Assembly: GCF_000962805.1 (NCBI RefSeq)
Contig: NZ_JZTW01000007.1
Location: 1-64,000, forward strand
Direction of reading: 5' to 3'
Origin: Pseudarthrobacter chlorophenolicus
GTDB lineage: Bacteria > Actinomycetota > Actinomycetes > Actinomycetales > Micrococcaceae
Length of the DNA stretch: 64,000 nucleotides
Below the pieces are notes generated by a model, which was given only the letters and a program-made list of their open reading frames with translations, was not told the origin of the DNA and searched no databases. Of the stretch, positions 1-8,847 are shown piece after piece; position 1 is the first letter of the stretch, and each line of letters starts with the position of its first letter. The translations under genes were made by a program, and so were the position numbers.

Positions 1-33
1 GGCCGCCCACCTTCCCTGGGAAGGTGGGCGGCC
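1..33. terminator. Hairpin terminator downstream of fumC
   Basis: A perfect 15-bp inverted repeat (positions 1-15 pairing with 19-33) with a 3-nt CTG loop lies about 20 nt past the fumC stop. It has no T-run, as is common for actinobacterial terminators. It could also stop a transcript entering from the left, outside the window, and its left edge may continue beyond position 1. Confidence 0.8.
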
Positions 34-53
34 GCCGTCGGGCGCTAAGTTCG

Positions 54-1481
54 TTAGGCCTTGTGCGCCGGAGCCGTCATGGTGGTGACGTCCAGTGCTT
101 TGTCGAGATCGGCCTCGGAGACCTTGCCTTCGCCTTCGCCGACGAAGCCGAGCTTCTCGGTGGCCTGGCGGATGGTCAGGCCTTCCTTGACGGCGATCTT
201 GGCGATCTTGGCGGCGTTCTCGTAGCCGATGTACTTGTTCAGCGGCGTAACGATCGAGGGGGAGGCCTCGGCCAGGAAGCGGGCGCGCTCCACGTTGGCG
301 GTGATGCCGTCGATCATCTTGTCCGCCATGACGCGGCTGGTGTTGGCCAGCAGGCGGATGGACTCGAGCAGGTTCGCGGCCATCACCGGGATGCCGACGT
401 TGAGCTCGAAAGCGCCGTTGGTGCCGGACCAGGCAATGGCGGTGTCGTTGCCGATGACCTGGGCGGCCACCATGATGGACGCCTCGCAGATGACCGGGTT
501 GACCTTGCCGGGCATGATGGACGAACCGGGCTGCAGGTCCGGGATGGCGATTTCGCCGAGGCCGGTGTTGGGCCCGGAGCCCATCCAGCGGAGGTCGTTG
601 TTGATCTTCATAAAGGAGATTGCGATGTTGCGCAGCTGGCTGGATGCCTCGATCAGGCCGTCGCGGTTGGCCTGTGCCTCGAAGTGGTCGCGGGCTTCGG
701 TCAGCGGCAGGCCGGTGTCCGTGGCGAGCAGCTCGATGACCCGCTCCGGGAAACCGGCGGGGGTGTTGATGCCGGTGCCCACGGCGGTACCGCCCAGCGG
801 AACCTCAGCGACGCGGGGGAGCGCGGCGTTGATGCGTTCGATGCCGTAGCGGACCTGTGCGGCGTAGCCGCCGAACTCCTGGCCCAGGGTCACCGGGGTG
901 GCATCCATCAGGTGCGTGCGGCCGGACTTGACGACGTCCTTGAACTCAACGGCCTTGCGCTCCAGCGATTCGGCCAGGTAGCCCAGCGCGGGGATCAGGT
1001 CGTTGATCAGCGCCGAAGTGGCGGCCACGTGCACGGACGTGGGAAAGACGTCGTTGGAGGACTGTGAAGCGTTGACGTGGTCGTTGGGGTGGACCACCTT
1101 GTCACTGCCTGCGGCCTTCAGTGCGCGCGTGGCCAGCTCTGCCAGGACCTCGTTGGTGTTCATGTTCGAGGAAGTGCCGGAACCGGTCTGGAAAACGTCG
1201 ATGGGGAAGTCGCCGTCGTACTTGCCGGCAGCAACCTCGTCGGCAGCGTCGGCAATCGCCTTGGCCAGCTCGCCGTCGAGCACACCCAGTTCTGCGTTGG
1301 CCTGGGCGGCTGCCTTCTTGACCTGTGCCAGCGCCTCGATGTGGGTGCGTTCCAGGGTCTTGCCGGAAATCGGGAAATTCTCTACTGCCCGCTGCGTCTG
1401 TGCGCGGTACAGTGCGTTCACGGGGACGCGGACCTCGCCCATCGTGTCATGTTCAATGCGGAACTCTTCAGTGGAAGTCAT
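54..1481 (-). CDS. fumC: Class II fumarate hydratase (fumarase C)
   Basis: Cytosolic TCA-cycle enzyme that reversibly hydrates fumarate to L-malate. The 475-aa protein has the expected length for class II fumarases. It carries the superfamily signature [11 protein letters not shown] at residues 319-329, with the mobile catalytic-loop serine, and the substrate-binding [10 protein letters not shown] block at 187-196. There is no N-terminal extension. The ATG at 1481 has no Shine-Dalgarno; instead TAAGCT sits exactly 6 nt upstream, suggesting a leaderless mRNA. Its neighbour on the same strand is a carbonic anhydrase, and a strong hairpin follows the stop. No anomalies seen. Confidence 0.97.
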   Translation of the reverse strand: MTSTEEFRIEHDTMGEVRVPVNALYRAQTQRAVENFPISGKTLERTHIEALAQVKKAAAQANAELGVLDGELAKAIADAADEVAAGKYDGDFPIDVFQTGSGTSSNMNTNEVLAELATRALKAAGSDKVVHPNDHVNASQSSNDVFPTSVHVAATSALINDLIPALGYLAESLERKAVEFKDVVKSGRTHLMDATPVTLGQEFGGYAAQVRYGIERINAALPRVAEVPLGGTAVGTGINTPAGFPERVIELLATDTGLPLTEARDHFEAQANRDGLIEASSQLRNIAISFMKINNDLRWMGSGPNTGLGEIAIPDLQPGSSIMPGKVNPVICEASIMVAAQVIGNDTAIAWSGTNGAFELNVGIPVMAANLLESIRLLANTSRVMADKMIDGITANVERARFLAEASPSIVTPLNKYIGYENAAKIAKIAVKEGLTIRQATEKLGFVGEGEGKVSEADLDKALDVTTMTAPAHKA

Positions 1482-1487
1482 GGGGCT

Positions 1488-1493
1488 AGCTTA
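1488..1493 (-). promoter_or_regulatory. -10 hexamer for leaderless fumC
   Basis: Read on the minus strand, TAAGCT is followed by 6 nt and then the fumC ATG. This TANNNT-6-start arrangement recurs in the window and puts the predicted transcription start at or next to the start codon. No clear -35 is visible. Confidence 0.5.
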
Positions 1494-1525
1494 TGGCTCC
1501 CCGGCGCCCCAGATAAAACCGTGAA

Positions 1526-1565
1526 GCGGGCCCCGGGCCGGCCTGCAGGGCCTCCCGGGACCCGC
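1526..1565 (-). terminator. Hairpin downstream of the carbonic anhydrase gene
   Basis: A 12-bp inverted repeat with one C-A mismatch (1526-1537 with 1554-1565, 16-nt loop) starts 35 nt past the carbonic anhydrase stop and lies between it and the fumC promoter. Position and strength fit a terminator separating the two minus-strand genes. Confidence 0.55.
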
Positions 1566-1600
1566 TCCACTGGGTCTGTCGCCGTTTGTTGAAGCCCTGG

Positions 1601-2215
1601 CTAGAGCTCGCCGATTCCGGAAACAAGGTCGGCGCGGCCTTCGGCCAGCCGATATGAAAGTCCGATGACCGCAGTGCGGCCTTCCTCGATTGCGTCGGAA
1701 ATCACACGCGAACTGTCCGCCAGGCGCTGGGATGTCTGCTTGACGTGCTCCACCACCATGTCGTTGACCTCAGGCTGGTCGTTGCGCAGCGAGGTCAGGA
1801 CAGACGGCGTGATGCGCTCCACGAGGTCGCGGATGAAGCCGGACGGCATCTCGCCGGTCTCGACGGCCGACTTGGTGGCCGTGACGGCTCCGCAGCTGTC
1901 GTGGCCGAGGATCACGATCAGCGGCACCCCCAGCACGCCGACGCTGTATTCGAGCGAGCCCAGCACGGCGTCGTCAATGACCTGGCCGGCGGTGCGCACT
2001 ACGAAGACGTCACCCAGGCCGACGTCGAAGATGATCTCCGCGGCGAGCCGGGAGTCCGAGCAGCCGAAGATCACCGCGAACGGATGCTGGGTCTCCACCA
2101 GGGACGACCGGTGGTCGGCGTTTTGGTTCGGATGCGAGGACTCGCCGTTGACGAATCGTTCGTTGCCTTCGCGCAGGCGGCGCCAGGCCAGTGCAGGAGT
2201 CAGATTAGTAGCCAC
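1601..2215 (-). CDS. Beta-class carbonic anhydrase
   Basis: Interconverts CO2 and bicarbonate with a zinc ion in the cytosol. At 204 aa it has the usual length of a bacterial beta-CA. The zinc ligands are visible: Cys52 and Asp54 in GCSDSR, then His105 and Cys108 in GHDSCGA, with Arg56 forming the Asp-Arg dyad. The start is GTG at 2215. It has no Shine-Dalgarno but a TAATGT hexamer 7 nt upstream, so a leaderless transcript is likely. It is a stand-alone gene with hairpins or promoters on both sides. The paralogue subtype cannot be assigned, so no symbol is given. Confidence 0.94.
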   Translation of the reverse strand: MATNLTPALAWRRLREGNERFVNGESSHPNQNADHRSSLVETQHPFAVIFGCSDSRLAAEIIFDVGLGDVFVVRTAGQVIDDAVLGSLEYSVGVLGVPLIVILGHDSCGAVTATKSAVETGEMPSGFIRDLVERITPSVLTSLRNDQPEVNDMVVEHVKQTSQRLADSSRVISDAIEEGRTAVIGLSYRLAEGRADLVSGIGEL

Positions 2216-2222
2216 GCTTACT

Positions 2223-2228
2223 ACATTA
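2223..2228 (-). promoter_or_regulatory. -10 hexamer for carbonic anhydrase
   Basis: TAATGT on the minus strand ends 7 nt before the GTG start, matching the leaderless pattern seen elsewhere. It overlaps the last codon of the upstream DUF4245 gene. Confidence 0.4.
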
Positions 2229-2906
2229 AGGTGCGGCGGGCGCCGACGGTGAAACTGTGACGGCCGGGTTGCTGTCCATGGATTTCACGACGGCGGCCGC
2301 CAGGGTGCCGAATTCGTCCAGCTGCGCCGCGCCGGAGAGGACCACGGTGGTGCCGCGGTAGTCCAGCACCATTGACTTCTCGCCCTTGCCGGTATCCCGG
2401 AGCTCCCATTCCTGGCCGCCTGCGTTGCGGGACCCGGTGACAGGGGCGTTCTTGGTCTGCTGCAGGAGCCAGGTGGGGTTGGCCTTGCTGGTCTGTACCA
2501 GGGCGATGAAGGACTCCTTGGGGGTGATGTAGCCAACCTCCCAGGTGGGGACCCCGTTGCCCGTGCCGGCTTCCCATCGTGCGTAGTTGGCGCGGAACGA
2601 GTTGCCCGTATCGGGTGCCACGGGTGTGAATCCCGCCACATCCGCAGCCCGCTGGGAGATGCCGGCAACGTCGACGTCCGGCCGGTATCCGTCGCTCTTG
2701 GGCAGCGGGTTCATGAGGATGACGGGAAGGAACGCGGCGATGCTCACCACCAGGGCGATGACCATGCCGATCACCGAAGCGTTCGCCCGCTTGGCCGCTG
2801 CTGCCGGAATGACAGGCTTTACGGGGGTGCCTGCGTCCCCGGCACCTGCCCCGCTGCTGCCTCCGGTTCCTGCCGGGTCAGGGGTGGGGCTGGTCTTCTC
2901 CTGCAT
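2226..2906 (-). CDS. DUF4245 family single-pass membrane protein
   Basis: A 226-aa protein of the actinobacterial DUF4245 family. It has a Pro/Ser/Gly-rich cytoplasmic N-terminus, one transmembrane helix (about residues 45-65, VIGMVIALVVSIAAFLPVIL) and an extracytoplasmic domain of about 155 residues ending in a Pro/Ala tail. The function of the family is unknown. I chose the ATG at 2906 because GGAGG lies 10 nt upstream; a longer frame to 2993 has no ribosome-binding site and unlikely composition. It is divergent from glpX and ends 11 bp before the carbonic anhydrase start, so the two may be co-transcribed. Confidence 0.88.
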   Translation of the reverse strand: MQEKTSPTPDPAGTGGSSGAGAGDAGTPVKPVIPAAAAKRANASVIGMVIALVVSIAAFLPVILMNPLPKSDGYRPDVDVAGISQRAADVAGFTPVAPDTGNSFRANYARWEAGTGNGVPTWEVGYITPKESFIALVQTSKANPTWLLQQTKNAPVTGSRNAGGQEWELRDTGKGEKSMVLDYRGTTVVLSGAAQLDEFGTLAAAVVKSMDSNPAVTVSPSAPAAP

Positions 2907-3036
2907 CTCATTCACCCCTCCATAGTCGCCCATGCCGGCACGGGACTTCCATTCGGCGGCTCCCGGAAGGCGGCCCCAGCCCCGCAGGCACATTGCGGCA
3001 GTGCGTCATCCGCCGTCCGGCACCGCGTCCCGCGAC

Positions 3037-3042
3037 TATGAT
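3037..3042 (+). promoter_or_regulatory. Putative -10 box of glpX
   Basis: TATGAT, 5 of 6 matches to the TATAAT consensus, lies 75 nt before the glpX start in the divergent gap. No convincing -35 is seen 17 nt upstream, so this is tentative. It would give a 5' UTR of about 70 nt containing the AGAGG ribosome-binding site. Confidence 0.35.
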
Positions 3043-3117
3043 CGAAAGCAGAGGAATCACCGTCCAGCTGCTCCGGCGGGACGGGTTCAATGATCGCCAC
3101 TCGAAGAAGAGGTTAAC

Positions 3118-4155
3118 GTGTCACCAGCGTCCATGACCCAGAAGTACTCCACGATCTCACCGTCCCTTGCTGTGGGCAACGATGAGCCGGACCGCAACCT
3201 TGCCCTCGAGCTCGTCCGCGTCACCGAGGCAGCAGCCATCGCCGGCGGACACTGGGTGGGCTTCGGCGACAAGAACACCGCCGACGGTGCCGCCGTCGAC
3301 GCCATGCGCTCCTTCCTGCAGACCGTCCACTTCAACGGCGTAGTGGTCATCGGCGAAGGCGAAAAAGACGAAGCCCCCATGCTGTTCAACGGCGAACGCG
3401 TCGGCGACGGTACCGGCCCCGAGTGCGACGTTGCCGTTGATCCGATTGACGGGACCCGGCTGACCGCCCTGGGCATCAACAACGCCCTGGCCGTCCTCGC
3501 CGTGGCGGAACGCGGCTCCATGTTCGACCCCTCCGCCGTCTTCTACATGGAAAAGCTCGTCACCGGGCCGGAAGCTGCTGACATGGTGGACCTGCGCCTG
3601 CCCGTCAAACAGAACCTGCACCTGATCGCCAAGGCCAAGGGCGTCAAGGTCAACCAGCTCAACGTGATGATCCTGGACCGCGACCGCCACCGCCCGCTGG
3701 TCGAGGAGATCCGCGAAGCCGGCGCCCGCACCAAGTTCATCATGGACGGCGACGTCGCCGGCGCCATCGCGGCTGCCCGTTCGGGCACCGGTGTTGACGC
3801 CCTGATGGGCATCGGCGGCACCCCTGAAGGCATCGTCGCTGCCTGCGCCATCAAGTCCCTGGGCGGCGTGATCCAGGGCCGCCTGTGGCCCACCAGCGAC
3901 GAAGAGAAGCAGAAGGCGATCGACGCGGGCCATGACCTTGAGCGCGTCCTTTCCACCAACGACCTCGTCTCCAGCGACAACTGCTACTTCGCTGCCACCG
4001 GCATCACCGACGGCGACCTGCTGCGCGGCGTGCGGTACTCCAAGGACAAGGTCCTCACCCAGTCCATCGTGATGCGGTCCAAGTCCGGCACCATCCGCTT
4101 CGTGGACGGCGAGCACCAGGCCAGCAAGTGGGAAGGCTACGCCCGCAAGAGCTGA
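3118..4155 (+). CDS. glpX: Class II fructose-1,6-bisphosphatase
   Basis: Hydrolyses fructose-1,6-bisphosphate to fructose-6-phosphate, the committed step of gluconeogenesis. The GlpX type is the main FBPase of most actinobacteria. The 345-aa protein carries the metal-binding DPIDGT motif at residues 108-113 and the family blocks GEGEKDEAP (80-88) and MGIGGTPEG. The GTG at 3118 is preceded by AAGAGG at 5 nt spacing. A clear hairpin terminator follows, so it is probably transcribed alone. No anomalies seen. Confidence 0.96.
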   Translation: MSPASMTQKYSTISPSLAVGNDEPDRNLALELVRVTEAAAIAGGHWVGFGDKNTADGAAVDAMRSFLQTVHFNGVVVIGEGEKDEAPMLFNGERVGDGTGPECDVAVDPIDGTRLTALGINNALAVLAVAERGSMFDPSAVFYMEKLVTGPEAADMVDLRLPVKQNLHLIAKAKGVKVNQLNVMILDRDRHRPLVEEIREAGARTKFIMDGDVAGAIAAARSGTGVDALMGIGGTPEGIVAACAIKSLGGVIQGRLWPTSDEEKQKAIDAGHDLERVLSTNDLVSSDNCYFAATGITDGDLLRGVRYSKDKVLTQSIVMRSKSGTIRFVDGEHQASKWEGYARKS

Positions 4156-4171
4156 CCGCAGTTCCCCGGAG

Positions 4172-4201
4172 GCCCCGGAGTGCCCAATGGTGCTCCGGGG
4201 C
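4172..4201 (+). terminator. glpX terminator
   Basis: A 9-bp GC-rich perfect stem (GCCCCGGAG at 4172-4180 with CTCCGGGGC at 4193-4201), extendable inward by wobble pairs, starts 16 nt after the glpX stop and is followed by TTCGG. It separates glpX from the next plus-strand gene. Confidence 0.7.
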
Positions 4202-4221
4202 TTCGGCGTTAAAGGCTGGTA

Positions 4222-4227
4222 TAGGGT
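4222..4227 (+). promoter_or_regulatory. -10 hexamer for the FemX-like gene
   Basis: TAGGGT ends 7 nt before the ATG at 4235, and no Shine-Dalgarno separates them. This fits near-leaderless transcription. Confidence 0.4.
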
Positions 4228-4234
4228 TTAAGCC

Positions 4235-5278
4235 ATGATTCCTGCTGTTGTGCCCTGTACTGACCGCGCCCTCTGGGACGAATCCGTCGACACGTTCAAC
4301 GGGCATCCGCAGCAGCTGTGGGGCTGGGGAGAGACCAAGGCCATGCATGGCTGGTCGGTGGACCGGGTGCTGCTGAAGGACGGCGAGACCACCGTCGGAG
4401 CCGCCCAGCTGCTGGTCCGCCCGCTGCCGCTGCCTTTCCGCGCACTGGTCTACATCCCCAGGGGCCCGATGTGCTCGGTGGAGGACACCCAGGCCGTGCT
4501 CAACAGCCTCGCTGACCACGCCGCCATCAGGCACCGCGGTGTTGCCCTGAGCATCGAACCCGACTGGGACAAGGATTCGGCATACGCCGGGGCCGTGGCC
4601 GGGGCGGGCTTCCGGGAAACCACCAACACGGTCCTCATTCCGCGGACCCTGATCCTGGACCTCACCCGTACCGATGACGAGCTCACGGCCGAGATGTCGA
4701 AGTCGACCCGGGCCAACATCCGCAAAGCGATGCGCAGCGAGGTCGAATTCCGCAAGGTCAAGAACGAGTCCGAACTTGAACAGGTGCTGGCGATCTACCA
4801 CGAGACGGCCGAGCGTGCCGGGTTTGGCATCCACGAGGACCAGTACTACCGCGACATCTTCCGGAACCTCGGCGACGGCTCGCCCATCATTGGAGCGTTC
4901 GACGGCGAGCAGCTGCTGGCGTTCGTGTGGCTGGCCCGCAGCGGCGCCACGGCGTTTGAACTCTACGGCGGTGTGTCCGCCGAAGGGCAGAAGCAGCGCG
5001 TGAACTACGGCGTCAAATGGGCCGCACTGCAGGCCATGCGCGAAGACGGGTGCTCCCGGTACGACTTCAATGGCCTGCTCAACGACGGCATCTCGGACTT
5101 CAAGAAGCAGTTCGCGAAGCACGAAAACATGCTGCTGGGAACGTGGGAAAAGCCACTCTCACCGTTCTACCCGGCCTATTCGAAAGCGATGCCGCTGGCC
5201 CGCCGCGGGCTCCAGACCGCCCGGCGGCTGGCCAAAGCCGCCGCTGGACGGGCCCGAACGCTCCTGCGCCGGGGCTAG
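4235..5278 (+). CDS. FemX-like aminoacyltransferase (FemAB family)
   Basis: A 347-aa FemAB/lipid II:glycine glycyltransferase-family protein. The family uses aminoacyl-tRNA to add residues to the pentapeptide stem of lipid II, building the interpeptide bridge typical of Micrococcaceae. The fold is two GNAT-like domains. Visible family features are HPQQLWGWGETK near residue 23, the central ADxMSKSTRANIRKA-type basic block near 150-165, and the C-terminal YDFNGLLNDGISDFKKQF block. The ATG at 4235 is supported by TAGGGT 7 nt upstream. Its stop overlaps the stop of convergent manA in one CTAG. The amino acid transferred cannot be told from sequence. Confidence 0.88.
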   Translation: MIPAVVPCTDRALWDESVDTFNGHPQQLWGWGETKAMHGWSVDRVLLKDGETTVGAAQLLVRPLPLPFRALVYIPRGPMCSVEDTQAVLNSLADHAAIRHRGVALSIEPDWDKDSAYAGAVAGAGFRETTNTVLIPRTLILDLTRTDDELTAEMSKSTRANIRKAMRSEVEFRKVKNESELEQVLAIYHETAERAGFGIHEDQYYRDIFRNLGDGSPIIGAFDGEQLLAFVWLARSGATAFELYGGVSAEGQKQRVNYGVKWAALQAMREDGCSRYDFNGLLNDGISDFKKQFAKHENMLLGTWEKPLSPFYPAYSKAMPLARRGLQTARRLAKAAAGRARTLLRRG

Positions 5279-6552
5279 AGACCGGTCGTAACAGCGAACG
5301 CCAGGGCTGACTCGGTGCTGTCCGAGGCCAGGTGCACATTCACCGGGGCCTCGGCGGCGGCGAGGAAGGCGCTGGAACCGCGGTTCAGGCGCAGGTCCCC
5401 CTTCGGCGAGTCCAGGTAGATTCCGCCGGCCACCACGATCACCACTGCTGCGCCCGATTGTGCCAGCGGCACCGGACCGTCGCCGGGTGAGAGTTCAATC
5501 CGCTGGAGCTGGAACTCAGCGAAGGGCGGCCGGAAGAGTTCCTGGTCCAGCTCCGACCTTTCGGCGGCCAGCATGGGGACGGTCACCGGGCTGAAGTCGA
5601 TGGTGCGCAGCAGTTCGGGAACATCAATGTTCTTCGGCGTGAGGCCACCGCGCAGCACGTTGTCCGAGGACGCCATCACCTCCACCCCAAGGCCGTGCAG
5701 GTAGGCATGCACGTTGCCCGCGGGGAGGTAGACGGCTTCGCCGGGCTGAAGCGAGAGGCGGTTCAGCAGCAGCGAAATCAGCACCCCGGGGTCGCCCGGG
5801 TATTTCTCGTTCAGGCTGATAACGGTGCCAAGTTCCGCGTCATAAGGCCCCACGCTGCCACCGATCAGTGCGGCTACCACCTGGGACGTGGCCGTGGCGA
5901 CGTCCTCCCCGCCGGTGATGAGCCGCTCAAAGGCCCTACGCAGGCCGGCGCCTTCATCTCCACCGTGGGATCCGCCGTCGAGATCCGAAAGCAGGGCCGC
6001 CACCAGGGCAGCGCCCTCGCGCGCGGATTCCCCGGGGCCGTCCGTGTCACGGCCGACGGCGTCCGCAACATACTGCAGGATCCCGCGGGTGGCTGCTACG
6101 GACCGGAAGCCGCAGAGGGCCTCGAACGGAGTCAGCGCCAGGATCATTTCCGGCTTGTGGTTGTCGTCCCGGTAGTTCCGGTGCGGTGCATCCGGGGCCA
6201 CGCCCTCAGCATTTTCACGGGCGAACCCGTCCTGTGCCTGCTGCAGGCTGGGGTGGACCTGAAGGGACAGCGGCTGGGCAGCGGCAAGGATCTTCGCCAG
6301 GAACGGCAGGCGGGGCCCGAAACGTGCCACAGACTCCGCGCCCAGGAAGTGCTCCGGGTCCGTGCTGATCAGCGCATCGAGTGGCGTGGTGCTCCGGTCC
6401 TCCGGGACATGGGCGGTGGACGGCGAGTCTGGATGGGCGCCGATCCAGAGTTCAGCTTCCGGGGCGCCGGACTCGGGCCGGCCCAGGAGGGCTGCGATGG
6501 CTGTGGTGGATCCCCACGCGTAGTCCCGGAGGACGTTGTCAATCTCGTACAA
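5275..6552 (-). CDS. manA: Mannose-6-phosphate isomerase, class I
   Basis: Zinc enzyme interconverting fructose-6-phosphate and mannose-6-phosphate, which feeds GDP-mannose and cell-surface mannosylation. At 425 aa it is a type I PMI. Zinc-site motifs are Gln98-Val-His100-Pro, NHKPE with Glu135, and YLPAGNVHAYLHG near residue 280. The start appears to be TTG at 6552 with only a weak GGAACGG upstream. It lies downstream of the LCP gene on the same strand with a 50-bp gap, so a shared transcript is possible. It is a plausible substrate supplier for the protein O-mannosyltransferase at 26.9 kb. Confidence 0.95.
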   Translation of the reverse strand: MYEIDNVLRDYAWGSTTAIAALLGRPESGAPEAELWIGAHPDSPSTAHVPEDRSTTPLDALISTDPEHFLGAESVARFGPRLPFLAKILAAAQPLSLQVHPSLQQAQDGFARENAEGVAPDAPHRNYRDDNHKPEMILALTPFEALCGFRSVAATRGILQYVADAVGRDTDGPGESAREGAALVAALLSDLDGGSHGGDEGAGLRRAFERLITGGEDVATATSQVVAALIGGSVGPYDAELGTVISLNEKYPGDPGVLISLLLNRLSLQPGEAVYLPAGNVHAYLHGLGVEVMASSDNVLRGGLTPKNIDVPELLRTIDFSPVTVPMLAAERSELDQELFRPPFAEFQLQRIELSPGDGPVPLAQSGAAVVIVVAGGIYLDSPKGDLRLNRGSSAFLAAAEAPVNVHLASDSTESALAFAVTTGL

Positions 6553-6602
6553 AACCGTTCCGTTTCTTGGTTAGGCCTGTCAGGGCGTTTCCGCCATGCG
6601 CG

Positions 6603-8252
6603 CTAGAGCGGCGCGCACTGGCCGTTCGTTGCCACGAGCTGCCGGATGGCTTCCTCGTTGCCTTCGCTCTTGAGCTGGTTCAGCATCTCCGCAGTGATCG
6701 GTTCGCCCTCGGGCGTGGTGGTCACCGGGGTGAAGTCCGACGGCGCCGGGGTGGCCTGCTGCGCCGTGCTTCCGCCGGCCTGCAGCACGCCGGGGGAGCG
6801 GCTGCCTGATGCCTGTACGTGCCCGCCGCCCGCGGCCGGTACTGCCATGACGTCGTCGGCCGTTCCTGCCGACTGCGCTCCGGATGCGGAGGCCAGCAAC
6901 TGGTCCACGCGATCATGGATCTGGTCGAAGTCCGGCACGGTGGAGAACGATGCATCGAAGTCCGGCGGGCCCAGGGTGAGGCGCTTGGCCTCCTTGCCTT
7001 TGGCCTTCATGGCGAGGTCCACGAAGCTGCCCAGCTGGGAGGACGAGATGTTGGATTCCACCACCTTGGTGCCGGCCTTGGCAATATCCTCGAATTTTGC
7101 GAGGAGGGTGGCCGGATCGAGCTGCTTGAGCATGGCCTGCTGCACGCACTGCTGGCGCTGGATCCGGGCGTAGTCGTCCACGTATTCGCGGGACCGGCCG
7201 TACCACAGCGCCTGGTCGCCGTTCAGGGTCTGTTCGCCGGCCGGGATCCAGCCCAGCGGCATGCCGTGCGTCTTGGTGGCTTCGTCGAAGTACCCGCTCA
7301 TGGGGACCCAGCCGCCGGCCTTGATCCTGATCCCGCCCATGGCGTCAATGAGCGTGGAGAAGCCTTGCATGTCCACCAGCACGTAGGCCTGGATGGGCAT
7401 CCCCAGTGTGCCGGACACGGCCTCCATGGTGGCCTGGGCGCCGGGGTCGGCCACGCCGGGGTAAAGGTCGGCGTGTTCGTTGGTGACCTCGGTGTTGATG
7501 GCGTTGATCAGGCACTCGTCGCCGCAGTTGTACCCGTCCGGGTAGACCGAACGCATGGGCGAACCCTCGCTGAACTGGGCGTTCTGGAAGTTGCGGGGAA
7601 TGGAGATGATGGCGGTTTGACCGGTCTTGGCATCGACGCTGAGTACCGACAGGCTGTCCGGCCGGCGGCCCGTGCGGTCGTCGCCGGCGTCGCCGCCCAT
7701 CATGAGGAAGTTGTAGCGCCCGTCCACGGGATCGATGGCCGGGCCGGAGGAGAAGATGCTGCCAATGGCGTTGCGCCCCACATTGAGCAGATAGGCCGCG
7801 TAGCCGAGGGATCCGCTGCTGATGACCAGTGCCAGGACAAGGGCGATCCCGACGCCCGGCCGTGCGCCGGGAACCAGCAGCACCGGCCGGATGAGGCGCA
7901 CAGTATTGATGAACAGGACAGCCCAGCCGACGGCGAGGGCCACCAGGACGAGGATGATCACCAGCGAGGCGAACGGGTTGGTGATGACGTTGATGAGCAG
8001 GGGCCGGTTGAACAGCAGCAGCAGGAGCGCAAGGACGATGGCCGCCCAGGCACAGAGCGTCACACGCAGCGCCGTCCGTCCCAGCTTGCGGTCGCCCGCC
8101 ACCAGCTGTGCGCTGCCCGGAACGAACAGTGTCAGCAGGATCAGGACGAACGCGCGTTTGGTCCGCACCGGCGGCGAAGCGCTCACCGGATACCGGACGG
8201 GGTCTGTCAGGGACGTGTCAGACCCGGACTGGGGGACCTTGCTGCTGGACAT
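6603..8252 (-). CDS. LytR-CpsA-Psr (LCP) family cell-wall ligase
   Basis: LCP enzymes move undecaprenyl-linked glycopolymers onto peptidoglycan at the outer membrane face. The 549-aa protein has four hydrophobic segments in roughly the first 140 residues, then the LCP domain (from about 165: RYNFLMMGGDAGDDRTGRR, PDSLSVLSVD, SIPRNF), with conserved Arg and Asp residues that bind the pyrophosphate lipid. A low-complexity Ala/Gly/Pro tail follows. The ATG at 8252 lies 10 nt after the purE stop with AGGA upstream; the open frame continues into purE but that part is a shadow. It is probably co-transcribed with purK-purE. The polymer transferred is unknown. Confidence 0.92.
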   Translation of the reverse strand: MSSSKVPQSGSDTSLTDPVRYPVSASPPVRTKRAFVLILLTLFVPGSAQLVAGDRKLGRTALRVTLCAWAAIVLALLLLLFNRPLLINVITNPFASLVIILVLVALAVGWAVLFINTVRLIRPVLLVPGARPGVGIALVLALVISSGSLGYAAYLLNVGRNAIGSIFSSGPAIDPVDGRYNFLMMGGDAGDDRTGRRPDSLSVLSVDAKTGQTAIISIPRNFQNAQFSEGSPMRSVYPDGYNCGDECLINAINTEVTNEHADLYPGVADPGAQATMEAVSGTLGMPIQAYVLVDMQGFSTLIDAMGGIRIKAGGWVPMSGYFDEATKTHGMPLGWIPAGEQTLNGDQALWYGRSREYVDDYARIQRQQCVQQAMLKQLDPATLLAKFEDIAKAGTKVVESNISSSQLGSFVDLAMKAKGKEAKRLTLGPPDFDASFSTVPDFDQIHDRVDQLLASASGAQSAGTADDVMAVPAAGGGHVQASGSRSPGVLQAGGSTAQQATPAPSDFTPVTTTPEGEPITAEMLNQLKSEGNEEAIRQLVATNGQCAPL

Positions 8253-8262
8253 TCCGGCCGTC

Positions 8263-8847
8263 CTAACGGTTGCCCCGCAGTGTTCCGCTGCCCTCGGCGA
8301 AGACCTCGCTGACCTTCTGCCGGAGGTTGGCACCCTTGCGGGACGCCACGGCGTTGAGGTCCGCGGCGAATTCGAGCAGGTCCGACCGAAGTGACGCGGC
8401 CAGTTCGTCAGTGCCCGAAGCCAGCATACGCACGGCCAGCAGCCCTGCGTTGCGGGCTCCGGCGATGGATACGGTAGCCACCGGCACACCCGCGGGCATC
8501 TGGACGATGGACAGGAGGGAGTCCATGCCGTCCAGCGTCTTCAGCGGAACAGGCACCCCGATGACCGGGAGGGGAGTGACGCTGGCCAGCATGCCGGGCA
8601 GGTGCGCCGCGCCGCCGGCACCGGCGATGACCACGCGAAGCCCGCGCTCGTGGGCGGTCTGGCCGTACCGGATCATTTCCGTGGGCATCCGGTGCGCCGA
8701 CACCACATCGGCCTCGAACGGGATGCCGAACTCTGCCAGCGCTTCCGCTGCCGCCTCCATGACGGGCCAATCCGAATCGGAGCCCATGACCAGGCCCACC
8801 AGGGGGCTTGCCGCGGGTCCGTTGGCTGGGGTGGTGGGGGCGCTCAT
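8263..8847 (-). CDS. purE: N5-carboxyaminoimidazole ribonucleotide mutase
   Basis: Converts N5-CAIR to CAIR in de novo purine synthesis, acting after PurK. The 194-aa length fits class I PurE. The signature [20 protein letters not shown] near residue 17 contains the Ser-Asp-Ser-Asp substrate loop, and SAHRMP and [10 protein letters not shown] follow. Its ATG overlaps the purK stop by 4 bp (ATGA), with AGGAG upstream, indicating translational coupling. The last roughly 40 residues extend past the usual core. Confidence 0.96.
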   Translation of the reverse strand: MSAPTTPANGPAASPLVGLVMGSDSDWPVMEAAAEALAEFGIPFEADVVSAHRMPTEMIRYGQTAHERGLRVVIAGAGGAAHLPGMLASVTPLPVIGVPVPLKTLDGMDSLLSIVQMPAGVPVATVSIAGARNAGLLAVRMLASGTDELAASLRSDLLEFAADLNAVASRKGANLRQKVSEVFAEGSGTLRGNR

